Positions 18,187 to 26,917 of a stretch of 64,000 nt of DNA are shown here, piece by piece. Both the position numbers and the translations under genes were made by a program. The DNA lies in NCBI RefSeq assembly GCF_965199065.1, contig NZ_CBDAQN010000003.1, positions 682,001 to 746,000 of the forward strand. Reading direction: 5' to 3'. A model generated the notes under the pieces. The model did no database searches, had not been told where the DNA came from, and saw only the letters and a list, made by a program, of their open reading frames with translations. Numbering within the stretch: position 1 is the stretch's first letter; each line of letters opens with the position of its first letter. This DNA comes from Acidisoma sp965199065. GTDB taxonomy: Bacteria > Pseudomonadota > Alphaproteobacteria > Acetobacterales > Acetobacteraceae.

Positions 18187-18302
18187 GCCCAGATCGGGTC
18201 GAGAGATCGGGTGTAGTGTGCGGGCGCTACGACTCGTAACCTAACAGCCGGCAGTGCACACGGAGCGCGCGACAACCCGCTAGCTATCAACTCATGTACG
18301 AC

Positions 18303-18334
18303 AGGCTGGTTCCGCCGCGCGGCGGAACCAGCCT
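18303..18334. terminator. Perfect 32-bp palindrome, bidirectional terminator
   Basis: Arms AGGCTGGTTCCGCCGC and its exact complement meet with no spacer, so the folded hairpin has a few unpaired bases at the tip. It lies between the convergent beta-barrel and polysaccharide-export genes, so it can serve both strands. Confidence 0.75.
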
Positions 18335-18362
18335 GCCGGAAACCGATCAAGCGGTTTCCGGC
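18335..18362. terminator. Second adjacent terminator hairpin
   Basis: A perfect 11-bp inverted repeat (GCCGGAAACCG and its complement) with a six-base loop starts on the base after the first palindrome. TTTAAAT follows on the right side. The pair forms a tandem transcription stop between convergent genes. Confidence 0.75.
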
Positions 18363-18375
18363 TGGCTTTAAATCC

Positions 18376-18978
18376 TCAGAAGTAACGCTCGTAGACCGTT
18401 ACCACATCGCCCGGCTGGATTTCCTCGCCGCGCGGCGCACGCCCTTCGACGACGTGGCCGTCGGTCTTGCGCAGAACGGACACATATCCTGTTTGTGCGC
18501 GGTAGGTGAATCCACCGGCGATCGCCGCCAGGGTGAGTGCAGTCATCCCTGGCTCATACGGATACTGACCGGGCTTCTGTACTTCGCCGAGGATGAAGAC
18601 CGGGCGATACTTGACCACCTCCACCGAAACGCTCGGGTTGAGAAGCAGCTTCTTGTCCACGAGCTCGCTCGAGATGGTTTGAGCAAGCTGATCAGCCGTC
18701 TCGTTGTTTGCGGGAACGTCGCCTAGCAAAGGTATGGAGACGAATCCGCGATCGCTGACGATGAACTCGCCAGTCAGCTGGGTCTGTCCAAAGACCACGA
18801 CCCGCACCGTTTCCCCAGGCCCAAGCGTATACGGGGTAGCGGCGGTCTCGGGCAAAGGAGGCAGGCTTGAGCCAGGCTCGCAGGCCGAGAGCGAAAGACA
18901 TGCGGCGAAAGCAATCGCCGCTGACCTTCGCCTCCGGGCGAAAAGAAGATTGCCGGTAAAGGTACGCAGAATTGTCAT
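18376..18978 (-). CDS. Wza/GumB-type polysaccharide export lipoprotein
   Basis: About 200 residues. A lipobox (CLSLSAC) ends the signal peptide, so the mature protein is a lipoprotein. YTLGPGETVRVVVFGQ begins the poly-export domain, and PVFILGEVQKPGQYPYEPGM starts the SLBB domain. This is the short GumB/KpsD-like form without the C-terminal helix that spans the outer membrane in Wza, so a separate outer-membrane channel would be needed. The beta-barrel protein encoded convergently is a candidate. The ATG at 18978 has GGTGG upstream; a GTG at 18987 is possible. It is the last gene before the tandem terminators. Confidence 0.9.
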   Translation of the reverse strand: MTILRTFTGNLLFARRRRSAAIAFAACLSLSACEPGSSLPPLPETAATPYTLGPGETVRVVVFGQTQLTGEFIVSDRGFVSIPLLGDVPANNETADQLAQTISSELVDKKLLLNPSVSVEVVKYRPVFILGEVQKPGQYPYEPGMTALTLAAIAGGFTYRAQTGYVSVLRKTDGHVVEGRAPRGEEIQPGDVVTVYERYF

Positions 18979-19042
18979 TACGACCACCGCTAGTGTGTAG
19001 GAACGATCACTCGACTGTAATCTGTTCGGTTTTCAAGACCTG

Positions 19043-19816
19043 TCAATGCTCATAACTCAGTAGAACCGGCGACTGCCGGATGCGCGAGCGGCGAAACCGG
19101 CTGAACCGCCGCGGCGGCGGCGCCAAAACGCTCAGTGTCACCTCGGGAGACAGGCTCGGAGCTGCGGCCGGATTTATGGCCGGCGGGTTGTCGAGCGTGG
19201 CGCCCCATGCTGCCTGCAGCATCGTCAGCATGGTCGGTTTCGGAGCGGCCGGCGCCATGGCGGGCGGCAATTTCCCGGTCAACGCCTCCTCGACCTTCTG
19301 TGCGTAGGGAATGGCAAGGGCTAGCGTTTGCGAATGATAGAGGCCTGCCGCCTTCTGCCAGTCCCCGGTCGCGCCGTGGAGCGACACCAGGAAGCGGGCC
19401 GCGTAATCCGCGTTCGCGCTGGGGTCGAAAGCCTCGTCCAGGTTCTGGAACGCGGCCGGGTGATACATCAGATTGATCTGCATGCATCCCACGTCGATGG
19501 AGAGGATGTTGCGCGCCTCAGCCGCCTGGACCCACGCTACCGCCTGCGCTTTCGTGTCGAAGTAGTAGCTCTGGTTCTGCGCCTGGACCGTCCAAGGCCA
19601 TGGCACCACGCGATGCGTGACCGGGTCCAAGCGGCCAGACTCGACCTGACCGATGGCGAATAGCAAGCCATCGGGCACCACGTGGCGCTCCTGAGCCGCC
19701 TGGATGGCTTCGCCGCAGAAGCCGCCTCGATTGCCCTTGCCAGCCGCAGAGGCACCACCGGCGGCCGCCACGCTTGCGGCTGCCCCAAGGAATAGCCCGA
19801 TCAGTAACCGCTTCAT
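19043..19816 (-). CDS. Periplasmic lytic transglycosylase (SLT-like)
   Basis: About 257 residues with a signal peptide (MKRLLIGLFLGAAASVAAA). The catalytic region shows GLLFAIGQVESGRLDP with the probable acid Glu, then IDVGCMQINLMYHP, the GxMQIN block typical of lytic transglycosylases. These cut the glycan backbone of peptidoglycan and may open room for the export complex. A basic C-terminal tail (RRFSRFRRSRIRQSP) is unusual for the family. The ATG overlaps the stop of the preceding glycosyltransferase by one base (TGATG), so the two are probably co-translated. Confidence 0.85.
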   Translation of the reverse strand: MKRLLIGLFLGAAASVAAAGGASAAGKGNRGGFCGEAIQAAQERHVVPDGLLFAIGQVESGRLDPVTHRVVPWPWTVQAQNQSYYFDTKAQAVAWVQAAEARNILSIDVGCMQINLMYHPAAFQNLDEAFDPSANADYAARFLVSLHGATGDWQKAAGLYHSQTLALAIPYAQKVEEALTGKLPPAMAPAAPKPTMLTMLQAAWGATLDNPPAINPAAAPSLSPEVTLSVLAPPPRRFSRFRRSRIRQSPVLLSYEH

Positions 19817-20907
19817 CACGATAGCCCCCGCACGACATCCCCAAGCTTCCGTGCGGAAGCCACCCAACTCAACGAACCGGCCCGCTGCGCGCCCCGTGCC
19901 CGCAGGTCTTCGGCAAGTCCAGGCTCATCCAGCAGGCGCTCGACGGCCAGCGTGACCGACTGCGGCACATCTGTATCGAAATAGAGGGCGCTGTCTCCGC
20001 AGACCTCCTCCACCGCGCCGCCGCGGGAGGCGATGACGGGGCAACCGCAGGCCATCGCCTCCACCGGAGGCAGGCCAAAGCCTTCGTAGCGGGACGGAAA
20101 CAGCAGGCACGCGGCGTTCTCGTAAAGCGCGCGCAACTCCCCATCCGTGGTCCGGCCGAGTCGTCGCGCGGCCGACACGTCGCCGGTCGCCTGGAACACC
20201 TCCTTGTTGCCGCCGCCGGCGATCGCGATGACCATGCCCCGGCGCTCTAAGGCTTGCGCTACCTCGGACAAGGCCGCGAGGTTCTTGTGCGCCACGCGAC
20301 TGCCGACGACGAGCATGTATTCTCCGGCGCGCAGGTTGTGGCGCGCGAGCGTCTCCGGGTCGGCAGGTGTGCGCAGGATGTGGTCGGCCCCTTCGTAGAT
20401 GACGGAAATACGGGCAGGATCGATGCCGAGGCAAGTGGCGATGCGCTGTCGGGAGAATTCGGAGACGGTGGCGATCTGCGCCCCCGCCGTCGCCAGCCCG
20501 CGCTGCAGGCCCTTGTACCAGAGGCGGAACTTCCAGGAGTAGGAGCCGGGGGTGTCGAACACGCCGGCATCGTGGATCACCACCACCTGCCCGCGCCCCG
20601 CCAGCAGCGGCGCCGTGTTGCCGAGGCTCACCAGAACGCCGCCGCGCGCTGCCCGAGGCAGATCGAACTGCTCCCAGAGATGGCCATGCCTGTCGCCTAC
20701 GGCGCGTTCGCTCAGGCGTCCGGAGGCACCGGCCGGCTTGGACGGCCGTTCTCCGTCAAGGTGGGGGGTCAGCAAGGATGTCTCCGGCCACTCGCCCTGC
20801 GCCATCAGCGCGTCGATGGCGCCGACGATCTCGGAGGAAAAGCGCTGCACGCCAGTGACGGGCTGCGAGAGAAAACGACCATTGACGAAGACTGGTCCCG
20901 TCATCAT
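19816..20907 (-). CDS. GT4-family glycosyltransferase
   Basis: A 363-residue GT-B enzyme. The N-terminus (VNGRFLSQPVTGVQRFSSEI) matches transferases of the WbdA/MtfB type. IATVSEFSRQRIA lies at the domain border and YMLVVGSRVAHKNLAALSEV in the donor domain. The donor-binding E-x7-E is in FPSRYEGFGLPPVEAMACGC. Soluble or peripherally membrane-bound, it would extend the repeat unit. The start ATGATGA overlaps the stop of the wzy-like gene, and its stop overlaps the start of the transglycosylase, so it is the middle of a tightly coupled leftward operon. Confidence 0.9.
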   Translation of the reverse strand: MMTGPVFVNGRFLSQPVTGVQRFSSEIVGAIDALMAQGEWPETSLLTPHLDGERPSKPAGASGRLSERAVGDRHGHLWEQFDLPRAARGGVLVSLGNTAPLLAGRGQVVVIHDAGVFDTPGSYSWKFRLWYKGLQRGLATAGAQIATVSEFSRQRIATCLGIDPARISVIYEGADHILRTPADPETLARHNLRAGEYMLVVGSRVAHKNLAALSEVAQALERRGMVIAIAGGGNKEVFQATGDVSAARRLGRTTDGELRALYENAACLLFPSRYEGFGLPPVEAMACGCPVIASRGGAVEEVCGDSALYFDTDVPQSVTLAVERLLDEPGLAEDLRARGAQRAGSLSWVASARKLGDVVRGLS

Positions 20908-22370
20908 GCGAGCTGACCCCTCTGGGTTTCAGGGCTGTGGATGGGAGTCGACCGCGCTTCAGCCGGCCGCGCCTGGGCCGGCCGTGCCTGGGCCGGCCGC
21001 GCCTCACTGGCCATGCGCGCGGCCACGCCCGTGGCGCAGCCCAGCTGGAGAAAGAAGGCGAGCGAGCCGATCGTGGGCGACGACAGCAAGGCCGCGGCAA
21101 GCTGCCCGCAGATGGCCGCGATGAAGCCGTCGACGACGATGCGCCCAGGGTGGCCCGGCGCGCGCCGTCCCGCCGAGTTGACGAGCGCCGTCATGCGCCA
21201 GACGAGCCAGGCGACCATGGCGACGCCGAAGATGCCGGCGTTGGCGAGCAAGCTCGGGATCAGGCTGGAAGCGCGGAAGCTGCCCCAGCCGACGCCGAGG
21301 CCGTCCGTCTGACCCACGGTCGCGACCGCTGCGGCATCGAGCCCGCTCCGCTGCTCGTATGACTGGCTGTCGCCCTTCGACATGGTCGACGCGACGACCT
21401 GCTCCACCGAATTCTGCAACGAGGGCTTGAGGACGAAGATCGGCCCGATGATGACCGCCCCGGCGACCAGAATGGCGGCCGTCGTCCTCATCAGCCGTCC
21501 GACGGCGGCGGTGTCGCCGCGCAGGGCCGCGAAGATCATCACCAGCGGGATGCCGGCGGCCAGTGTCGCCAAACCCGTGGTCGAAGTCGAACAGAGCATG
21601 GCCAGAATGGCGAGGCCGAGCAGGAGCTTCACCCGCATGATGCGATAGCCCTGGGCGTTCAGCCAAAGACAGCAGAAGAACAGGCCAGAGAGATAGAAGG
21701 CGAGCGCCGCGGGTTCCGAGAAGGTGCCCTGGATGCGGGGAACCGGCCCGATCGACTGCTTGACGATCGCCCAGCTTGGGTTGGACTGGATCACCTCGGT
21801 CGGGAACCAGACGCCGGCGACGCGATAGGCGAACTGCCAGAAGGCCAGCCCGACCGCGAGGTAGCCACCCACCAGGTAGGCCTTGAGCAGGGAACGATAG
21901 GGAATCGCCACGCGGGTGACCACGAGGGCCGCGCAGGTCGCGACGATGACGTTCAGTGCCAGGTAGAGGGACTGGGTCACGTTGCCGGAGGTGAAGGCCA
22001 GCGGCACGTAGCCGGGATCGATGAGGTCGGGCCGTTGCGGCCAGACCATCACGCGGCCCTCGAAAGCCTGCGGCAGCACGAAGATCGACAGCAGCGCGTA
22101 GCCGAGCAGGGCAAAGAGCGGCGTCAGTGCCCAGAACACGCGTCCCTCGCCCGGGTAGCGCATGCCGACGGCGTATTGCGCGACCACATACATCACGAAG
22201 AGGAGGCCGGGGACCATCGCCGGCTGCAGCCCGAAGCTGCCGCCCAGAACCAGGGCGGCTCCCGCTTCGAAGATCGCGGCGACGATCGCAAGCTGCAGCA
22301 GCCGGATGGGGTTGCCAGCCCAGAACAGGCTGAGCGGCAACAGGATCAGGCCAAGAACGGTGACACTCAT
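20904..22370 (-). CDS. Wzy-like O-antigen/EPS polymerase (O-antigen ligase family)
   Basis: A 488-residue protein with ten or more predicted membrane helices and a long periplasmic loop after RVAGVWFPTEVIQSNPSW. IQGTFSEPAALAFYLSGLFF and GLGVGWGSFRASSLIPSLLA resemble the conserved glutamate and glycine blocks of WaaL/Wzy family members. In this locus a polymerase joining flipped repeat units is more likely than a ligase. The cytoplasmic C-terminus ends with three copies of a five-residue ARPAQ/E repeat (RPAQARPAQARPAEAR). The next gene overlaps its stop. Confidence 0.82.
   Translation of the reverse strand: MSVTVLGLILLPLSLFWAGNPIRLLQLAIVAAIFEAGAALVLGGSFGLQPAMVPGLLFVMYVVAQYAVGMRYPGEGRVFWALTPLFALLGYALLSIFVLPQAFEGRVMVWPQRPDLIDPGYVPLAFTSGNVTQSLYLALNVIVATCAALVVTRVAIPYRSLLKAYLVGGYLAVGLAFWQFAYRVAGVWFPTEVIQSNPSWAIVKQSIGPVPRIQGTFSEPAALAFYLSGLFFCCLWLNAQGYRIMRVKLLLGLAILAMLCSTSTTGLATLAAGIPLVMIFAALRGDTAAVGRLMRTTAAILVAGAVIIGPIFVLKPSLQNSVEQVVASTMSKGDSQSYEQRSGLDAAAVATVGQTDGLGVGWGSFRASSLIPSLLANAGIFGVAMVAWLVWRMTALVNSAGRRAPGHPGRIVVDGFIAAICGQLAAALLSSPTIGSLAFFLQLGCATGVAARMASEARPAQARPAQARPAEARSTPIHSPETQRGQLA
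20958..21002. repeat. Three-copy 15-bp tandem repeat at the wzy-like 3' end
   Basis: Units at 20958-20972, 20973-20987 and 20988-21002 share the core GCCGGCC; two are identical apart from one base. They encode a five-residue Ala-Arg-Pro repeat in the C-terminal tail, in frame. Confidence 0.9.
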
Positions 22371-22376
22371 GAGGGA

Positions 22377-24647
22377 TCAGGCGCGCGCCGCGTGGTAGCC
22401 GTCGTAATGCCGGAAGGCATAGGACATGCGACCGCCACCCATCGAAGCCTTGCGCATGTCGACCCGTGTCATGACCAGGCCCATGACCGAGGAGCCGCTG
22501 TTGCGCAGCAACCGGACGGTGTTCATCACGGCATCCCGCGGCGTCTTCTCCCAATGAACCACGGCGATGGTCGCATCCGCGAGCCGCCCGAGAACCAGCG
22601 CATCCGCGACCGGCAGGACAGGCGGCGTGTCCATGATGACGACATCGTAGCGCTGACGCACATCGTCGAGCAGCGCGCTCATCCGCCGGGATGCCAGCAT
22701 CTCCTGACTATCGCCCCGCATCTTGCCCGCGAGGATCACGTCGAGGTTGCTCACCGGGCGCCGGATGAGGCTCTCGGTGGCGCCGAGCGCCGTGCCCGAC
22801 AGGATTTCGCAGAGACCCGGGCCGGACGGCACGCCCAGATACCCGGCCAGCGAAGGGCAGCAGAAGTCGCATTCGAGCAGCAGCACGCGCCAGCCGGCGG
22901 CGGCCATATTACGCGCAAGCTCCACCGAGAAGACGGACTTGCCCTCTTGCGGCAGCGCGGAGGTGACCATCAGGAGCCGCGGCCGCGCCTCCCCGAGGAC
23001 GCGCATCTGTCCACGCAGGCGGTCGAGCGAAGCGGTCATCGCGATCTCGGCGCGGCCACCGCGGCGGCGCCCGATGCGCGTCTGCCTGACCCGCGGCAAC
23101 ATGCCAACGAGCGGCAGCCCGACCACGCTCTCGATCTGCTCGGGCATGCTGAAGCCGCCACGGAGCCGCTCCAGCAGAACCGCAAACACGCCACCCAACA
23201 CGACCGACAGAGCGCCGGCGATGGCAAGCAGGCGCACCGGCTGAGGAGCGGACGGCCCAAGCGGGACTTCAGCGCTGGAAACGAGCGAGGCGTCGGCCTC
23301 CTGAATTCCGGCGACGTTGGCGAGCTGCGCCGCCCGGCTGAGGAAGCTCTCGTAGATGTTGCGGGTGGCCCGCGCCTGGGTCTCAAGCGTGCTGAGCCCG
23401 AGTTCGGCGGCATTCTCGCCGCTGACGGCGCCACGAAGCTGCTGCATCTGGTGCTGCAACGCCGCCTGCTGCACACGCTCCGCGTCCACTTCCACCTGCA
23501 GGCTGCGGGCGACGTTCCCCATCTGGCCACGAGCGCGGGCTTCAAGTTCAGCGGCGCGCGCCCGGGCCGATGCCAGCTCCGGATTGCCAGGTCCTTCCGT
23601 GTTGGCCAGCTCCGCCGCGCGGCCCGAAGCCTGAGTTGCCTCGTCAAGCAGTTGCGCGACCATCGGAGAGGCCAGCACGGCCGGCAGATCGTTCGTCGAC
23701 GTGGCGCCAGTCAGCGCGACCTTCGCCTGGTCAAGCTCGCCCTCTTTCTCGGTGAGATCACGCGAGACGCTGATGAGCTGCGTGCTGATGTCATCCAGCT
23801 GCTGACGGTTGACCGTCTGCACCTGCCCGGTGCCGCCGGCATTGCCGGCCTGATCGGGAAGTTCCTCGCCGAGGCCATGCGAAAGACGATACGCCTCAAC
23901 CGCGGCGTCATCGGTCTTAACCTGAGCCGCAAGGGATGCGACCTGCCCCTGAAGCCAATCATGGGCGCGCTGCATTGCCGCGAACTTCTCCTGCACCTTG
24001 AAGGCGAGGTATTGCCGGGCAACCTCGTTGGCGATGCGCGCACTGAGGACAGGGCTGCGGGTGCTCACCGCGATGCCGAGCAGACGAGACTCCGGATCAT
24101 TGGAGAAGGTCAGCTTGTTGCTGAGAATGCCGGCCGCGATGTTGGCGCGATCCGCCTCGGTCAGCGGAGCCGTGTCCGGCGCGTCAATGACGTGATGCTT
24201 CTCCAGCCACTCGGTGATGGTCGCCTTGAGACCACCGCCGGGCGTGAAATCGGGGAGCGTCGTCAGATGCAGCGCCTCGACGACGCCGAGCGCAAGCGCG
24301 GGCGAGCTGAGAATGCCGATTTGCGTCCGCATCAAGGTGCTGTCGTTCTCGGTGTCGGAGGAGATCGCCTGCAGGTCGCTCACCTGTGTTCGTTGCGGCT
24401 CAATAATGAGAGCCGCCTGTGCCGTGTATTGCTTCGGCATGCCCTGCAGGACGAACGCGGTCGCTCCGACAACGACGACGACGGTCAGCAGAAGAACCCA
24501 GAGGTGGCGGCGCAGAGTAGATAGCAAGCGGCTGATGGGAACGGCGATGGGTTCCACCGCAGCCGTGGGATCGAGAGGGCCGCTCATTAGATCAACGGTC
24601 CGTGGACGCGTCACTTCTTGCGGCCGCTGAAACTGTTCATCACGCAT
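22377..24647 (-). CDS. Wzc-like polysaccharide co-polymerase with BY-kinase domain
   Basis: About 756 residues (785 if the upstream ATG at 24734 is used). A Wzz domain with TM1 (LLLTVVVVVGATAFVLQG), a periplasmic coiled-coil section, and TM2 (LLAIAGALSVVLGGVFAVLL) precede a cytoplasmic kinase. The kinase has Walker A SALPQEGKSVFS and Walker B VVIMDTPPVLPVADA. The Walker A-prime reads LLLECDF where DxDxR is usual. A Tyr cluster (MSYAFRHYDGYHA) ends the protein. Wzc controls chain length, coupled to tyrosine phosphorylation, and docks the export lipoprotein. It opens the leftward wzy-GT-transglycosylase operon. The start is uncertain because the first 50 residues have no family match. Confidence 0.9.
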   Translation of the reverse strand: MRDEQFQRPQEVTRPRTVDLMSGPLDPTAAVEPIAVPISRLLSTLRRHLWVLLLTVVVVVGATAFVLQGMPKQYTAQAALIIEPQRTQVSDLQAISSDTENDSTLMRTQIGILSSPALALGVVEALHLTTLPDFTPGGGLKATITEWLEKHHVIDAPDTAPLTEADRANIAAGILSNKLTFSNDPESRLLGIAVSTRSPVLSARIANEVARQYLAFKVQEKFAAMQRAHDWLQGQVASLAAQVKTDDAAVEAYRLSHGLGEELPDQAGNAGGTGQVQTVNRQQLDDISTQLISVSRDLTEKEGELDQAKVALTGATSTNDLPAVLASPMVAQLLDEATQASGRAAELANTEGPGNPELASARARAAELEARARGQMGNVARSLQVEVDAERVQQAALQHQMQQLRGAVSGENAAELGLSTLETQARATRNIYESFLSRAAQLANVAGIQEADASLVSSAEVPLGPSAPQPVRLLAIAGALSVVLGGVFAVLLERLRGGFSMPEQIESVVGLPLVGMLPRVRQTRIGRRRGGRAEIAMTASLDRLRGQMRVLGEARPRLLMVTSALPQEGKSVFSVELARNMAAAGWRVLLLECDFCCPSLAGYLGVPSGPGLCEILSGTALGATESLIRRPVSNLDVILAGKMRGDSQEMLASRRMSALLDDVRQRYDVVIMDTPPVLPVADALVLGRLADATIAVVHWEKTPRDAVMNTVRLLRNSGSSVMGLVMTRVDMRKASMGGGRMSYAFRHYDGYHAARA

Positions 24648-24879
24648 AAGCCGATATACCTCAAACTGACCGCCCGTTCGATCACGGCGGATGATGACGG
24701 GTCTTAGCATTTCCGCCGGCCAGGGCTGGTTCATACCTGTGGTTGAAGGGTTGCCCCGCCTGAATTAACCCATTTGGCTAGATCGACTTGCCAATGGCCG
24801 GACCCTAGCCAACAAGCCCGCAATACAGTCTCGCCGCAGCAAAGTCTTCGGCTCCGACTCTGGCAAAAGGAGTGTTTCC

Positions 24880-25752
24880 ATGACGCTCAATATCGTCATC
24901 GGCATCCCGACCGTCGGACGCGCTCCTATCCTGCGGGAGACCTTGCGCGCGCTCGCGTTGCAAACCCGGCAGGCGGATCGCGTTCTCGTGTGCGGGACGA
25001 AGGAAGGCGACGTAACCGGCGCGGCCGACATCGGCGCGACCGAAGTTCTTCTGGCGAAACCCGGTCTTCCGGCGCAGCGCAACGCGCTGATCGCGGCGGC
25101 GCCGGACGCAGACATCATGTTGTTCTTCGACGATGACTTTCTGCCGGATCCGCATTACTTGGCGGCTATCGAGAAACACATGACCGACGACCCCGCAACC
25201 GTGGTTGCCACCGGTCTGGTGCTTCAGGATGGTATAGGCGGTCCTGGCCTTGCAATCACGGAGGCGAAAGAGAGCCTCCGCGCTCCGCGTCCGGCCAGAG
25301 CCGACATCACGCCGGTATTCTCGGGTTACGGCTGCAACATGGCGGTCCGCCTGACAACGATGCGGCAGCACGGCCTTCTATTCGATGAGCGGCTGCCGCT
25401 TTACGGCTGGCAGGAGGATGTCGACCTGTCGCGCCGTCTCGCCGCCTTCGGAAATGTCGTGAAGGTTAATGCGGCGTTCGGCATTCATCTTGGCGTCAAG
25501 CAAGGGCGCAATTCCGGCGTGCGCCTGGGTTACTCCCAGGTCGCCAATCCGCTCTATCTCGCCGGCAAGCGCTCGGGCTACCCGGTCTTGCGCGCGCTGG
25601 AACATATCGGGCGCAACGTGGCGATGAACATCGTGCATGCACCGCGGCCGGAGCCGTATGTCGACCGGCGCGGCCGGCTGCGCGGTAATTTGCTCGCGAT
25701 GGCGGACCTCATCCGCAAGCGTATGGCGCCTGAGCGTGTACTCGAGCTCTGA
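24880..25752 (+). CDS. GT2-family glycosyltransferase
   Basis: A 290-residue GT-A enzyme. The N-terminus has IVIGIPTVGRAPILRETLRA. The metal-binding DxD lies in MLFFDDDFLPDP and the catalytic-base region in LYGWQEDVDLSRRL. It would add a sugar to the lipid-linked repeat unit. An AAAAGG lies about 11 bases upstream of the ATG. Divergent from the wzc-like gene and convergent with the next transferase. Confidence 0.9.
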   Translation: MTLNIVIGIPTVGRAPILRETLRALALQTRQADRVLVCGTKEGDVTGAADIGATEVLLAKPGLPAQRNALIAAAPDADIMLFFDDDFLPDPHYLAAIEKHMTDDPATVVATGLVLQDGIGGPGLAITEAKESLRAPRPARADITPVFSGYGCNMAVRLTTMRQHGLLFDERLPLYGWQEDVDLSRRLAAFGNVVKVNAAFGIHLGVKQGRNSGVRLGYSQVANPLYLAGKRSGYPVLRALEHIGRNVAMNIVHAPRPEPYVDRRGRLRGNLLAMADLIRKRMAPERVLEL

Positions 25753-25766
25753 CGTTTCGTTTTGAA

Positions 25767-25784
25767 GGCGGCCTTCAGGCCGCC
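25767..25784. terminator. Hairpin overlapping the end of the convergent transferase
   Basis: A perfect 7-bp GC-rich stem (GGCGGCC and complement) with a TTCA loop between convergent genes. It overlaps the stop codon of the leftward GT4 gene at 25775-25777. Probably a shared terminator; no T tract on the right side. Confidence 0.55.
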
Positions 25785-26917
25785 GAAGCGGCCCGCCGCG
25801 TGGTCAGCGGGAATTGCCTGCTCGCGGTGGAGACGCCGCGATAAGCTTGCTCGGCCAGTTGGTCGTAGAACGCCGTGTCGTCGGCGAGCCGGCGCAACCC
25901 GGCGGCCGCGGCGGTGATGTCCGGCTCCGCCCAGTTGCTGCCGCTGTAGATCGCGGCCGGATCCTCAACCGGGACAAGCCGGTACGGCACGTCCACGCCG
26001 TTGCCATTGCCGGTGAAATCCGTATTGCCGGACCAGGCGGTCGCCACCACGGGAATGCCCCGGGCCAGCGCCTCCAGCATGGGCAGACCGAAGCCCTCGG
26101 CGCGATGCAGCGACAGGAGTACGTCGGCCTGGGCGTAGAGCGCTGACAACCCCGCATCGTCCAGGTGGTCCCGGATGATCTCGATATTGCCGTGCGACGC
26201 GAGACCACCGAGCGATGCCTTGAACGCCGCGACGGCGTCATCCGGGCCGGTAAGCTTGAGCAACAAGCGCGCTGCGGGCCCTTCGCCGAAAGCCTCGGCG
26301 AAGGCGCGGACGGCGCCGGCCGGGTTCTTGCGCGCCAGGCTCGAGCGGGTGTCCGCCATAGCCAGGACGGTGAACCGGCCGTTGACGTCGCGGTAACGGC
26401 GAGCCTCGGTCGGCAGATAGTGCGGCACGACCTCGACCGGCTTCCGCAACAACCGCGTCAGGCTATCGCGGGAGAAGCGGCTGGGCGTCCAGACCTCGTC
26501 GACTGTCCGGTCGCAGTTTCGCCAATCCTGCGGCGGATCGGGCAGTTCCCACGCCCAGTAGCCGATACGGTAGGCGCGAGCGGCGGCAGGCAGCACACTG
26601 CCGATCAGGCTGGCCGTCTGCGGCCCACCTGAATGGAAGATGTAGGCCGAGCCAGCCTCGTGCTTGACGCGGAACAGCGGATTGCGAAGCGCCGGTGTTG
26701 CATCGACAAGATCCGCCTCGACCCCGAGGCTCCGCAATGCCTGCCACTGCAGCACGGCGCCTCGGCTGATGCCGTTGTGCTTGGCCAACGCTGCAACGAT
26801 GACGATCCGGTCGAAGCGCCGCGCGCCGGAGGAGCCGGCGAGCAGCTGCCGCGTCAGAAGCGCGCTGCCCAGCAAGTAGGTCGAGCGCAGCGATTGCTTC
26901 AGGCTAGCCGGGGTCAC
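25775..26917 (-). CDS. GT4-family glycosyltransferase
   Basis: A 380-residue GT-B-like enzyme. The donor half shows FTVLAMADTRSSLARKNPAG and the E-x7-E site in LLSLHRAEGFGLPMLEALAR. A glycine-rich start (GISRGAVLQWQALRSLG) and GYWAWELPDPPQDW lie in the acceptor half. No donor can be assigned. The start is GTG at 26917 with AGGAG about 11 bases upstream, and overlaps the end of the luxR-type gene by 14 bases, so the two are co-transcribed. This links the regulator to the EPS locus. Confidence 0.85.
   Translation of the reverse strand: MTPASLKQSLRSTYLLGSALLTRQLLAGSSGARRFDRIVIVAALAKHNGISRGAVLQWQALRSLGVEADLVDATPALRNPLFRVKHEAGSAYIFHSGGPQTASLIGSVLPAAARAYRIGYWAWELPDPPQDWRNCDRTVDEVWTPSRFSRDSLTRLLRKPVEVVPHYLPTEARRYRDVNGRFTVLAMADTRSSLARKNPAGAVRAFAEAFGEGPAARLLLKLTGPDDAVAAFKASLGGLASHGNIEIIRDHLDDAGLSALYAQADVLLSLHRAEGFGLPMLEALARGIPVVATAWSGNTDFTGNGNGVDVPYRLVPVEDPAAIYSGSNWAEPDITAAAAGLRRLADDTAFYDQLAEQAYRGVSTASRQFPLTTRRAASAA

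Noticed and set aside
22035..24524. 829-residue plus-strand frame opposite the wzc and wzy-like genes
   Set aside because: A shadow of the minus-strand genes, with His/Gln/Arg-rich sequence and no domains, unlike the clear motifs on the other strand.
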